Positions 26,261 to 34,465 of a stretch of DNA of 64,000 nt are shown piece by piece. The stretch covers positions 8,829 through 72,828 of the forward strand of contig NZ_JBLXDN010000018.1 in NCBI RefSeq assembly GCF_048264025.1, in the 5' to 3' direction. The notes beneath the pieces were generated by a model that searched no databases, was not told where the DNA came from, and saw nothing but the letters and a program-made list of their open reading frames with translations. The translations under genes and the position numbers were made by a program. Numbering within the stretch: position 1 is the stretch's first letter; each line of letters starts with the position of its first letter. The stretch comes from Nitrincola sp048264025. Lineage in GTDB: Bacteria > Pseudomonadota > Gammaproteobacteria > Pseudomonadales > Balneatricaceae.

Positions 26261-27061
26261 TTTTAGTAGGCGCTGGGCGACTTCGTTGAAGCCGAATCCG
26301 CCTTCCTGTTGGGTGATGTATTTCGGCTGGGTAGCTAGTGTGGCCAGGCAATGACGGATATTGGCGACGCCGAAGGTGAGGGTGAACTGATCAAACATGG
26401 CGGCGTCATTGGCTGAGTCACCGATGAAGGCGGTTTTGCTTAACCAGTGTTCAGTTGGCTCTCCCTGAGCTTCAAGCCAGGCGAGGGCGGTGGAGGCTTT
26501 GTCATAGTCACCGCGCCAGGCGTTGATATGAATTGAACTGATGCGCGCATGCAGACCTGCGGCTTCCAGAGCCTGTCTGAGTTGTTCAACTTCATCGGGG
26601 GTGTTGTGATGCTGCTGGCGAATGTCTAGCGCTATATCGGTTTCACGATAGGCCTGATCAGCAGTGGCTCTGGCAAACGGGAAACGCTGGAGTAGCTGTT
26701 GCTGGATCTCGCGCAGTTGCTGGTATTGCCGGGTACGCTGGGGTTCTGCCAGACGATAGTGTGTCTCGATCTGTCCCTGCACATTTTTCTGCATCCAGAA
26801 GGCACCGTTTTCACCAATCACCGCTGTGACTGGCCAGGTGCGCACCATACAATCACACCAACCGGCACAGGCACCCGTCACCGGCACCACCTGAATGCCG
26901 GCTGCGGCGAGTTGCTCCAATGCCAGTAATGTCTGGCTGGGTAACTTGCCTTGCCAGGTCAGAGTGTCGTCTACATCGGTAAACAGGTAGCGAACCTCAT
27001 GCTGCAGTGTATCGGGCAAAGGCAGTATGGATAGAGATTCAGCAAGGTTAAGGTGTGTCAT
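26258..27061 (-). CDS. HAD-superfamily (IIB) phosphatase
   Basis: The 267-residue protein has the HAD motif I variant FTDVDDTLTW (catalytic DVDD), motif II VTGACAG and motif IV GDSANDAAMF, with a type IIB cap. Relatives include sugar-phosphate and mannosyl-3-phosphoglycerate phosphatases. The start overlaps the preceding EEP-hydrolase gene by 14 bases. It is the last gene of a Ugp-like importer operon, which suggests it dephosphorylates a product of the imported substrate. Confidence 0.85.
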   Translation of the reverse strand: MTHLNLAESLSILPLPDTLQHEVRYLFTDVDDTLTWQGKLPSQTLLALEQLAAAGIQVVPVTGACAGWCDCMVRTWPVTAVIGENGAFWMQKNVQGQIETHYRLAEPQRTRQYQQLREIQQQLLQRFPFARATADQAYRETDIALDIRQQHHNTPDEVEQLRQALEAAGLHARISSIHINAWRGDYDKASTALAWLEAQGEPTEHWLSKTAFIGDSANDAAMFDQFTLTFGVANIRHCLATLATQPKYITQQEGGFGFNEVAQRLLK

Positions 27062-27911
27062 GAACAGGTGGCTCCAAAGTCACAATCAGGGGTTGATGGT
27101 CAGAGAGTTGGGTGACGGTATCGACTTCCAGCGAACTGGGTGTCAGCTGCTTTAGCCAGACAAAATCGCGGCAGTGTGGACCTTCTGGCCACTGCACTGA
27201 ATCATGGATGCCGCAGGTGGGCGTGTGTGGCTGATGCGGATGACAAAGCTGAAAGGCGTCTTGCCAGCCTTGTTGCACCAGCAATGCATGCTGGTCACTG
27301 CGACTGTCCAGGTTGAGATCACCACAGAGCAGAGTGGCCTGAGTGCCGAACGGTTGACTGTAGATGCCAGGGCCTTGTTTGGGCGGCGCGTTTACCTGCT
27401 GCTGCCAGGCGTCACAGCAGGCATTGAGATAGTGCAGCTGCGCCAGGCGTTCGTCAGCATCATGGTAGGCCAGGTGGGTGTTCAGAATACGCATCGGGCC
27501 CTGCCAGTCGATCAGGGTTTCAACCGCGCAACGTGGTGTTTGCCAGGCATCGGCTGAATAGCGACTGCCGCGCATTGGCAGACAATGGATACGTTGATCC
27601 AGCACCGGCCCCTTGACCAGCGTCAGGTTACCAAACTCGCGCCGTTGACTGGCTGTTGCGCCAGGCCAACTCAGTGCCGCACCCCAGATCGGTGTGTAGT
27701 CACTGAAGGCCTCACAGAGTGCTTCTAGTTGGTCGGGCTGAGAGGCACTGATATACTCATCAAAATAGCGTGCCACTTCCTGCAGGCAGATCACTTCAAG
27801 CGGCCCCATGCTTTTAATCTGTTGAATAATCCGCTCCAGTGCGATCAGGCCATCGCAGCCGCGACCACTTTGAATATTCCAGGTGAGTAAACGTAATGTT
27901 GAAGCAGTCAT
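27048..27911 (-). CDS. Endonuclease/exonuclease/phosphatase-family hydrolase
   Basis: The start is ATG 27911 (MTASTLRLLTWNIQSGRG), overlapping the permease stop as TAATG; the upstream open frame lies within the permease gene and is not coding. The 287-residue product shows the EEP motifs: LTWNIQ, ICLQEV (catalytic Glu), CGDLNLDS and SDHQPL. The fold covers nucleases and phosphodiesterases such as sphingomyelinase-like enzymes. In this operon, in the place where E. coli ugp has the phosphodiesterase UgpQ, it may cleave an imported phosphodiester; this is inference. Confidence 0.85.
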   Translation of the reverse strand: MTASTLRLLTWNIQSGRGCDGLIALERIIQQIKSMGPLEVICLQEVARYFDEYISASQPDQLEALCEAFSDYTPIWGAALSWPGATASQRREFGNLTLVKGPVLDQRIHCLPMRGSRYSADAWQTPRCAVETLIDWQGPMRILNTHLAYHDADERLAQLHYLNACCDAWQQQVNAPPKQGPGIYSQPFGTQATLLCGDLNLDSRSDQHALLVQQGWQDAFQLCHPHQPHTPTCGIHDSVQWPEGPHCRDFVWLKQLTPSSLEVDTVTQLSDHQPLIVTLEPPVHDTP

Positions 27912-28720
27912 TATTTGAGTCCTGCATGCATAAAGGATTGCAGAAAGCGCCGTTGGAAAATCAGAAAGACGATCAGTAACGGGCCAACCGCAATCAGCGT
28001 ACCGGCACAGACCACCGGCCAGTCCACCCCGGATTCCGGGGCGCCGAAGATCGCCATGCCGACAGTTAATGGGCGGCTGTTTTCGGTGTTGGTGACCACC
28101 AGTGGCCAGAGGAAGTTGTTCCAGTGGTGGCTGACCGAGACCAGACCATAAGCCAGATAGGTGGGTTTTGCCAGGGGGACATAGACCTTCCACAATACTC
28201 CCAGCCAGGAGCAGCCTTCCAGTCGGGCGGCATCTTCCAGTTCCTGGGGAACTGTTCGGAAGGTCTGGCGTAGCAGGAAAATCCCGAAGGCGCTGGCCAT
28301 GTAGGGCAAACCGACCCCAATCCAGGTATCAATCAACTCCAGTTTGGCCAGGGTGCGGTAGTTTTCCACGATCAGAATTTCCGGCACGATCATCAGTTGC
28401 AGCAGCACCAGCGCAAACACCACGCCACGCCCTTTAAATGCCATCCGTGCCAGGGCATAGCCTGCAAGGGTGCAGAGGATCAACTGAAAGGTCAGAATCA
28501 GACCGGTGATGATCAGGGTGTTGAACATATAGCGCATAAACGGCGCCTGCTGCCAGGCGGTGGCAAAGTGCTCCAGTGTCAGCGGTGCGAACAGCTCAAA
28601 CCGGGTGGCATATTCGGCTGGATGAAACGCCGCCCAGAAGGCATAGAGCAGGGGAAAAATCCATAAGATGCCCAGTGTCCAGGCCAGGGTGAATGACAGG
28701 GTTCGAGTCAGCTTTGGCAT
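27911..28720 (-). CDS. Carbohydrate-type ABC transporter permease (UgpE-like)
   Basis: The 269-residue protein has six membrane segments and the MalG/UgpE EAA loop (LEDAARLEGCSWLGVLWKVYVPLAKPT). It lies 9 bp after the partner permease and overlaps the EEP gene by one base. It is one half of the membrane channel of the importer. Confidence 0.88.
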   Translation of the reverse strand: MPKLTRTLSFTLAWTLGILWIFPLLYAFWAAFHPAEYATRFELFAPLTLEHFATAWQQAPFMRYMFNTLIITGLILTFQLILCTLAGYALARMAFKGRGVVFALVLLQLMIVPEILIVENYRTLAKLELIDTWIGVGLPYMASAFGIFLLRQTFRTVPQELEDAARLEGCSWLGVLWKVYVPLAKPTYLAYGLVSVSHHWNNFLWPLVVTNTENSRPLTVGMAIFGAPESGVDWPVVCAGTLIAVGPLLIVFLIFQRRFLQSFMHAGLK

Positions 28721-28729
28721 ATATAACTC

Positions 28730-29602
28730 TCAGCGGTAGTGAACACGACGTTCGATCAATAAAAACTGTATCAGTGCCAACAGAATTAGCAGCATTAACA
28801 GCACCAATGTCAGTGCGGCGGCGTAGTTGCTGTCGAAGAAACTGAAAGCGTTTTCATAGATGTAATAGAGCATCAGGTTGGTGGCATTATTCGGTCCACC
28901 CTTGGTGAGGATGAACAGATGATCGACCAGTTTGAACGCATTCAGTAGCGCATTGACCAGCACGAATAGCGTGGTTGGCATCAGCAGCGGCAGGGTGATA
29001 CGCCGGAATACATACAAGTGCCCAGCACCCTCAAGCGCTGCCGCTGAGTAAATATCCTTGTTCAGACTTTGCAGGGCTGCCAGGTAAAAAATCATGAAAA
29101 ATCCGGCTTCCTTCCAGATGGTCATCAGCATCAGACTTGCTAGCGCCCAGTTGGGATCGCCCAGCCAGTTAATGCCAGACATGCCCAGTCCATTAAGCAG
29201 TTTATTGAACAGGCCAATTTCAGGGGTGTAAAAGAACAGCCAGATATTGGCAACAGCGATCATCGGTAACATGGTTGGGGTGAAATACGCCAGACGCAGT
29301 GCACTACGCCCGCTGATTTTACTGTTCACCCAGAGCGCCATGCCCAGCGCCAGGGCAATCGATGTAGGCACGGTGCCGACGGCATACCAGAGGTTGTTGG
29401 ATAAGGTTTTCCAGAAGATCGCATCATCCATCAGCATGCGGTAGTTTTCCAGACCGGCAAACTCGGATGAACGCTGCCCCCGAGCTGGAAAAAACAGCGA
29501 ATGCCACAGGGTCGTCAAGGCTGGAATATGGGTGAATGCCAACAGCATCAGCAGAGCAGGCAGTAGCATCAGCCAGGCATAGAGTTGGTTGAGACGATTC
29601 AT
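28730..29602 (-). CDS. Carbohydrate-type ABC transporter permease (UgpA-like)
   Basis: The 290-residue protein has six membrane segments and the MalF/UgpA-type EAA loop (IYSAAALEGAGHLYVFRRITLPLLMPT). It follows the binding-protein gene after a 74-bp gap that contains a hairpin with a T-run, and precedes the partner permease. Confidence 0.88.
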   Translation of the reverse strand: MNRLNQLYAWLMLLPALLMLLAFTHIPALTTLWHSLFFPARGQRSSEFAGLENYRMLMDDAIFWKTLSNNLWYAVGTVPTSIALALGMALWVNSKISGRSALRLAYFTPTMLPMIAVANIWLFFYTPEIGLFNKLLNGLGMSGINWLGDPNWALASLMLMTIWKEAGFFMIFYLAALQSLNKDIYSAAALEGAGHLYVFRRITLPLLMPTTLFVLVNALLNAFKLVDHLFILTKGGPNNATNLMLYYIYENAFSFFDSNYAAALTLVLLMLLILLALIQFLLIERRVHYR

Positions 29603-29634
29603 CAGTTAGCCTTGATAAGACAGCTCAGAAAAAC

Positions 29635-29659
29635 GGCAGCGCCCTTTAAGAACGCTGCC
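29635..29659 (-). terminator. Attenuator-like hairpin after the Ugp-like binding-protein gene
   Basis: GGCAGCG (29635-29641) pairs with CGCTGCC (29653-29659); on the minus strand GTTTTTC follows the stem. It lies between the binding-protein and permease genes, the same position as the hairpins at 16702-16740 and 21196-21222. Confidence 0.6.
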
Positions 29660-29676
29660 AGGTTCAGTGGTGTGGA

Positions 29677-30957
29677 TCAGTAGCGGCTCAGAATGCGCTG
29701 AGCCTGACTCTGGGCTGAATCCAGTGCTTCCTGTGCATCTTGCTGTCCTGTCAAGACAGATTGAATCGCATCATCCAGCAGTTTGCGGACACGACCGGAT
29801 TCATGCGTAGACAGTTCAGCCGTGGCATAGTCCAGTTGATCGCGTGCCACAGCCGCTGGTGGGAAGTCCAGCACATACTGCTTTAGCGCGTCGGTTTCAT
29901 AGGACGCTGGGCTGACACCCATATACCCCGTGGCGATACTCCAGTGAGCCGCTTGTTCAGGTGCTGTCATGAAGCGAACCAGTTCCAGTGCGGCCCGACG
30001 CTCTTCGTCCGAAGCATTTTTGAACAGGTAAAAGTTACCACCGCCGGTGGGAGAGCCGAAACGCTTGTTGGCTGGCAGCATGGCGACACCGAAATCAAAT
30101 TCAGCGCTGTCTTTAACGGCTGTCAGGTTGCCGGTTGAGTGCCACATAATGGCAGTTTTCTGTTCCAGAAAGTTCTGGCGCAGGGTACCCCACTCAATCA
30201 TGCCTTGTGGCATCACTGCATATTGACCACTCAGATCTTGCCAGTAGGTCAGCGCTTCAACGACACCTGGGTTGTTAAAGTAGGTTTCATTACCTTCACT
30301 GTTCATCAACACTTCATCGTTTTGCATCGCCAGTGCGCCGAACATCCAGTAGGGATAGCCGGTGGATGGAATCATCGCGCCCCAGCGTTCGACTTCACCG
30401 TTGCTGTCTTTTTTAACCAGTTGCTGGCCCATTTCTACCAGCTCATCCCAGCTTTGGGGTGGCTGTTCCGGATCAAGGCCTGCATCGCGGAAGGCATCTT
30501 TGTTGTAGTACATCACAATGGTGGAGCGCTGGAAGGGAATTCCCCAAACCTGATCATCTACCACGCCGTTTTCCATCAATGTGGGGTAGAAGCTCTGCAG
30601 CCATTCGCGCTCTTCATCTGTCTCCACAACGGCATCAAAGGGGACGATGGCGTCCATTCCCATCAGTTCATGCACATCGATGGAAAAAAGCACCGACAGT
30701 TGCGCCGGTTGACCGCTGTTCAAGGCCGCCAGTGCTTTCACGCGGGTATCATTGTAATTACCGGCATAAATCGCATTCACCTTGATATCAGGATGTTGCT
30801 GTTCAAAATCACTGATCATGCCATCGACCACATCAGTCAGAGGTCCACCGACTGAAACAGGGTAATACATGGTTAATTCAGTTTGTGCCTGAGCGGCTGT
30901 CGCAATAGCCAGCGAGGTTAACCCCATGGCTAGCATACGTTTAGTGCTGCGTAACAT
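29677..30957 (-). CDS. ABC transporter substrate-binding protein (UgpB-like)
   Basis: The 426-residue protein has a signal peptide (residues 1-24, cleavage after AQA) and a family 1 binding-protein fold (ELTMYYPVSVGGPLTDVVDGMISDFEQQHPDIKV). The start resembles UgpB, the glycerol-3-phosphate binding protein, but the ligand cannot be fixed from sequence. The gene start overlaps the end of the ATPase gene by 17 bases. Confidence 0.88.
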   Translation of the reverse strand: MLRSTKRMLAMGLTSLAIATAAQAQTELTMYYPVSVGGPLTDVVDGMISDFEQQHPDIKVNAIYAGNYNDTRVKALAALNSGQPAQLSVLFSIDVHELMGMDAIVPFDAVVETDEEREWLQSFYPTLMENGVVDDQVWGIPFQRSTIVMYYNKDAFRDAGLDPEQPPQSWDELVEMGQQLVKKDSNGEVERWGAMIPSTGYPYWMFGALAMQNDEVLMNSEGNETYFNNPGVVEALTYWQDLSGQYAVMPQGMIEWGTLRQNFLEQKTAIMWHSTGNLTAVKDSAEFDFGVAMLPANKRFGSPTGGGNFYLFKNASDEERRAALELVRFMTAPEQAAHWSIATGYMGVSPASYETDALKQYVLDFPPAAVARDQLDYATAELSTHESGRVRKLLDDAIQSVLTGQQDAQEALDSAQSQAQRILSRY

Positions 30958-32017
30958 GCTGTAACTCCTTATGGTTGGGCGTGGTTGATTGCTGTGTGGG
31001 TTGGTGCGTGGAGGGTGTATCCAGACCAGCGTCTTGCCGGCGCTGACCCGTTTTAGAGCAAAAGTTATGTTGGTGTTCCAGGGACCACTGCAGGTGCAAA
31101 TGTTGCTGAGCAGGCAGTAGTTGATGGCCCGGCAGGCGCAGTTTGATCACTTGCATGGCCATCGAGGGTAAGGCGGCATCGATGATGGTGTCGGCACCGT
31201 GATAGTCGCAGCGGATCACCTCAGCGGTGATACCATCGTTAGACAATTGAATATGTTCTGGGCGCACGCCTATCAGTTGGGAACCCTGGTCCAGGAGGTT
31301 CATGGGCGGGTTGCCGATAAAGCGAGCGGAAAAGGTGGTTTCCGGGATGTGGTAGAGTTGATTCGGTGTGCCGCACTGAGCGATTTCACCCTGATTCAAC
31401 AGAATAATACGATCCGCCATGCTCATGGCTTCAACCTGATCATGGGTGACATACAGCACTGTCATACCCAGGCGCTGTTGCAGTGCTCTTAATTCGGCGC
31501 GCATCTCATTACGCAGCTTGGCATCCAGGTTGGAGAGAGGTTCATCCATCAGGCATAAAGGCGCTTCGGCAATGATCGCTCGCGCCAGTGCCACACGCTG
31601 ACACTGGCCTCCGGATAGCTGTGAGGGTTTCTTGGCCAGTTGATCACCCAGATTCACCAGTTCGGCCACTTTCTTTAAGCGTTGATCACGTTCGTGCGCG
31701 CCGACACCTCGCGCTTTCAGGCCAAAGACAATATTTTCAGCCACACACAGGTGAGGAAAGAGCGCATAGGATTGAAACACCATCGCCAGTTTGCGTTTTC
31801 CGGGTGGCAGGTGGGTGATATCGACGCCATTCAGCTTGATGCTTCCGGATGAGGGATCCTCAAGACCGGCAATCATTTTTAACGTAGTCGATTTTCCGCA
31901 ACCCGAAGGGCCTAACAGGGCAACAAACTCACCCTGGGCAATTTCAAAACTGATGTCTTTGACCGCAAGGGTTTCTTCCCACTGCTTGCGAAGTTGACAG
32001 ACTTGCAACTGACTCAT
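30941..32017 (-). CDS. ABC transporter ATP-binding protein (UgpC-like)
   Basis: The start is ATG 32017 (MSQLQVCQLRKQWEE) with GGAG upstream; the longer open frame reaches into the regulator gene and is not coding. The 358-residue protein has Walker A GPSGCGKST, signature LSGGQCQR (Cys where Arg is usual), Walker B LCLMDEP, and a MalK/UgpC-type regulatory C-terminus. It is the first transporter gene after the DeoR-type regulator, 10 bp away. Confidence 0.92.
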   Translation of the reverse strand: MSQLQVCQLRKQWEETLAVKDISFEIAQGEFVALLGPSGCGKSTTLKMIAGLEDPSSGSIKLNGVDITHLPPGKRKLAMVFQSYALFPHLCVAENIVFGLKARGVGAHERDQRLKKVAELVNLGDQLAKKPSQLSGGQCQRVALARAIIAEAPLCLMDEPLSNLDAKLRNEMRAELRALQQRLGMTVLYVTHDQVEAMSMADRIILLNQGEIAQCGTPNQLYHIPETTFSARFIGNPPMNLLDQGSQLIGVRPEHIQLSNDGITAEVIRCDYHGADTIIDAALPSMAMQVIKLRLPGHQLLPAQQHLHLQWSLEHQHNFCSKTGQRRQDAGLDTPSTHQPTQQSTTPNHKELQHVTQH

Positions 32018-32027
32018 CTCTGGCTCC

Positions 32028-32783
32028 TTAATAAAGTAACTCGACACCCGCCGCTTCACACAGCTCGGCCATCGGGGTGGTGAGTTGATCAGTAACCAGC
32101 CTGTCCACATCAGACAGGGTACCGGTTCGTACAGGGGCTTTACGCAGATGCTTGCTGGAGTCAGCCACCAGAATGCGTTGGTCGCTGTTCTCAATAATGG
32201 CGCGTGACAGGTAAGACTCCTCTGGCGAAAAGTCCATCAGATCGCCCTGTGGGCCCAGACCACCAATACCAAAAATGCCAAAATTGACCTGAAAACGTCG
32301 CAGAAAACGGGTGGCATCTTCACCCATCAAATCCTGATCCGATGGCCGAATACGCCCACCGGTTAACAGGGTTTCAATATTCGGGTTGTGGCACAGCGTC
32401 ATGGCGGCATTGAGGTTATTGGTGATGACCTGCAATCCAGGATGATCCAGCAATGCCAGTGCAACCTGTTGTGGCGTGGTGCCGATACCAATAAAAATCG
32501 TCGCACCTTCCGGCAGTAAATCCGCCACCTTACTGCCGATGGCACGTTTGGCCTCAAGATTGATCACCTGACGACTCTGGAAGGACAGGTTGCGGTTATG
32601 AAACGGTAGCCTGATACCGCCATGTACCCGCTGCACCAGCCCCTGATCGCTCAGTTCATTCAGATCCTTGCGGATCGTCTGCACCGAGACATTGAAGGAA
32701 TCCGTCAGCTCCTGGCTGGAAAGATGCCCACCCGCCTGCTTCAACCAGGCCAGAATTTTTGTTTGACGCTCAGATAACAGCAT
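32028..32783 (-). CDS. DeoR/GlpR-family transcriptional regulator
   Basis: The 251-residue protein has an N-terminal DeoR winged helix (RQTKILAWLKQAGGHLSSQELTDSFNVSVQTIRKDLNELSDQG) and a DeoR C-terminal sensor domain (IGIGTTPQQVA; TGGRIRPSDQDLMG). Members bind phosphorylated sugars or glycerol-3-phosphate, which fits a phosphate-ester operon. It is the first gene of the operon and probably autoregulates through the repeated TTCGAACGA sites upstream. Confidence 0.9.
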   Translation of the reverse strand: MLLSERQTKILAWLKQAGGHLSSQELTDSFNVSVQTIRKDLNELSDQGLVQRVHGGIRLPFHNRNLSFQSRQVINLEAKRAIGSKVADLLPEGATIFIGIGTTPQQVALALLDHPGLQVITNNLNAAMTLCHNPNIETLLTGGRIRPSDQDLMGEDATRFLRRFQVNFGIFGIGGLGPQGDLMDFSPEESYLSRAIIENSDQRILVADSSKHLRKAPVRTGTLSDVDRLVTDQLTTPMAELCEAAGVELLY

Positions 32784-32790
32784 TGAATAC

Positions 32791-32852
32791 CTTCGAACGA
32801 ACTTTAATTAATCTTCGCTTCTATTGAAAAAGTGAATTTAAGTTTCGAACGA
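32791..32852. promoter_or_regulatory. Candidate DeoR-family operator (two TTCGAACGA sites)
   Basis: TTCGAACGA occurs at 32792-32800 and again at 32844-32852, 52 bp apart (about five helical turns), just upstream of the DeoR-type regulator. Sequences with TTCG and CGAA half-sites are typical for GlpR/DeoR proteins. Confidence 0.5.
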
Positions 32853-32923
32853 GAGTGTATGCCGGAAATATTTCACCCTGGTGACGTAAATATGATGAAT
32901 TAATGAAATGACAGAAAGGGGGG

Positions 32924-32985
32924 AGCAGAAAAGGGGTCAGTACCCTTTTATTTTTGAATAAAAGGGTACTGACCCCTTTTCTGCT
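32924..32985. repeat. GGGTACTGACCCC repeat, copy 7 (paired)
   Basis: Two inverted units with outer arms AGCAGAAAAGGGG and CCCCTTTTCTGCT around an AT-rich centre. It lies between the upstream side of the DeoR-type operon and the end of the radical-SAM gene, and so can terminate the latter. Confidence 0.8.
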
Positions 32986-32993
32986 TTTCCGCT

Positions 32994-34073
32994 TTAGAAG
33001 AACAAATCACCCTGGAGGGAAGGTGGGCGGAAGTCGCGGGTATTCAGGCCTTGTTCGGTGTTGCCTTGCAGACCCAGGCGGCGGCTGGCTTTGGTGAAGC
33101 GTTGCGCTATCAGTTCGGCGAAAACGCCTTCACCACTAAAGCGTTTACCAAATTCGGCATGGTTGGTTTTTCCGCCACGACATTGGCGCATCAGGCTCAT
33201 GACCTTGTTGGCACGATCCGGGTAATGGGCTTCCAACCAGGACTCAAACAGCGGGGCGACTTCCAAGGGCAAACGCAGCAGCATCCAGTTAGCGGTTCTT
33301 GCACCTGCCTCGCTGACGGCTGCTAAGATCTGCTCGATTTCATGATCGGTTAATCCCGGAATAATCGGTGATACCAGGGTGCCCACGGGAATGCCCGCGG
33401 CACTGAGTTCGCGGATCGCTCTCAGGCGTGCCTGCGGTGAGGCCGCGCGCGGTTCCAGGGTGCGCTTTAACTGCATATCCAGGCTGGTAATACTGATAAA
33501 CACCCTGACCAGTCGATGCTTCGCCATCTCCGTTAACAGATCCAGATCTCTTAAAACCAGCATACTTTTGGTCACCAGTGTCACCGGGTGGCGGGCTTCG
33601 AGTAACAGCTCCAGCAACCGGCGCGTGGTTTTGTATTTAGCTTCAATCGGCTGGTAGCAGTCGGTGTTACCGGACAGGTTGATCGGGCGGCATACATAGC
33701 CTGGTTTACACAGCTCTTCGCGCAGGGTTTCGACCAGGCCGGTACGCGCAATCAATTTGGTTTCAAAATCCAGTCCCGGTGACATATCCCAATAGGCATG
33801 CGAGGGGCGGGCGTAACAATAGACGCAGCCATGTTCGCAACCCCGATAGGGGTTGATGGAGCGGTCAAATGGCAGGTCGGGGGATGTGTTCCACGACAGT
33901 GCTGTTTTGCAGGGTTCATCGCGTATTTCGGTCGCCAGGCTTTGCTGCGTACCCTCCTGCCACCAGCCATCATCCACCGTTTCACTGATTCTGGGTGAAA
34001 AGCGGTTGTCGGGATTGTAGGTCGCGCCCCGTCCTCTACGCGCAGCAGCAGATGATTTGTCGGAAGAGGCCAT
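32994..34073 (-). CDS. PA0069-family radical SAM protein
   Basis: The start is ATG 34073 (MASSDKSSAAARRGRG) with GGAG seven bases upstream; the open frame continues upstream over the LexA box but that part is not coding. The 359-residue protein has the radical-SAM cluster motif CEHGCVYC and resembles the SplB-like group named after Pseudomonas aeruginosa PA0069. The group may act in DNA repair, but the reaction is unproven. A LexA box 22 bp upstream predicts induction by DNA damage. Confidence 0.9.
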   Translation of the reverse strand: MASSDKSSAAARRGRGATYNPDNRFSPRISETVDDGWWQEGTQQSLATEIRDEPCKTALSWNTSPDLPFDRSINPYRGCEHGCVYCYARPSHAYWDMSPGLDFETKLIARTGLVETLREELCKPGYVCRPINLSGNTDCYQPIEAKYKTTRRLLELLLEARHPVTLVTKSMLVLRDLDLLTEMAKHRLVRVFISITSLDMQLKRTLEPRAASPQARLRAIRELSAAGIPVGTLVSPIIPGLTDHEIEQILAAVSEAGARTANWMLLRLPLEVAPLFESWLEAHYPDRANKVMSLMRQCRGGKTNHAEFGKRFSGEGVFAELIAQRFTKASRRLGLQGNTEQGLNTRDFRPPSLQGDLFF

Positions 34074-34094
34074 GTGTTCGCTCCAGTATAAAGA

Positions 34095-34110
34095 CTGTAT
34101 GTATATACAG
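34095..34110. promoter_or_regulatory. LexA (SOS) box
   Basis: CTGTATGTATATACAG fits the CTGT-N8-ACAG gammaproteobacterial LexA consensus with an all A/T-rich centre except one G. It lies 22 bp upstream of the radical-SAM start codon. Confidence 0.8.
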
Positions 34111-34146
34111 TATAGTTTGCCTGCTGAAGTTTGAACAGAAAAAAGT

Positions 34147-34201
34147 AAAAAAGGGGTCAGTACCCTTTTATTCAAAATAAAAGGGTACTGACCCCTTTTT
34201 T
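34147..34201. repeat. GGGTACTGACCCC repeat, copy 8 (paired)
   Basis: A regular paired copy lies between the divergent radical-SAM promoter and the phenol operon control region. It is the only copy placed upstream of two divergent units rather than after a gene, so it may act as an insulator. Confidence 0.78.
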
Positions 34202-34396
34202 GTCTTTTTTGATGAAATGATGAAGTGAGGGGTTTTGTATGATGATTTGATTAACCTGATCGGCACAACTTTTTGTGCTTGATGTGATTGAGTCTGTTTT
34301 GTCTTCTAGCGTTACGAATAAATTGAATGTAATTACTATAATAAAAACAATAATTTAAGTTAATTATCTGGTTTTATGATCTGAATTTTTCTTTCC
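34202..34396 (+). promoter_or_regulatory. Upstream control region of the phenol operon (candidate DmpR sites)
   Basis: This AT-rich stretch is non-coding. Two TTGAT-rich partial palindromes near 34247-34262 (TTGATTAACCTGATC) and 34279-34292 resemble the upstream activating sequences bound by DmpR/XylR-type activators, 100-150 bp before the -24 box. The strongly AT-rich 34315-34375 would suit an IHF-bent loop. Site assignment is by resemblance only. Confidence 0.4.
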
Positions 34397-34412
34397 TGGC
34401 ACAGCCCTTGCT
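34397..34412 (+). promoter_or_regulatory. Sigma-54 promoter (-24/-12) of the phenol operon
   Basis: TGGCAC-N5-TTGCT, with GG at 34398-34399 and GC at 34410-34411 exactly ten bases apart, matches the sigma-54 consensus. It lies 54 bp upstream of dmpK, and the window encodes a DmpR-type sigma-54 activator. Transcription should start near 34423. Confidence 0.88.
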
Positions 34413-34465
34413 TTTACCTGACTGACAATGACGCCATAACAACATAAAAAGTCAGAGGTTGTGCA

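Noticed and set aside
31600..31640. LSGGQCQR signature variant as a sign of an inactive ATPase
   Set aside because: Only the residue after LSGGQ differs from the usual Arg; all catalytic motifs are intact.
31070..34175. Long N-terminal extensions upstream of the UgpC-like, EEP and radical-SAM starts
   Set aside because: Each extension lies within a neighbouring gene or regulatory site and has no ribosome site, while the chosen starts have both a ribosome site and the family N-terminus.
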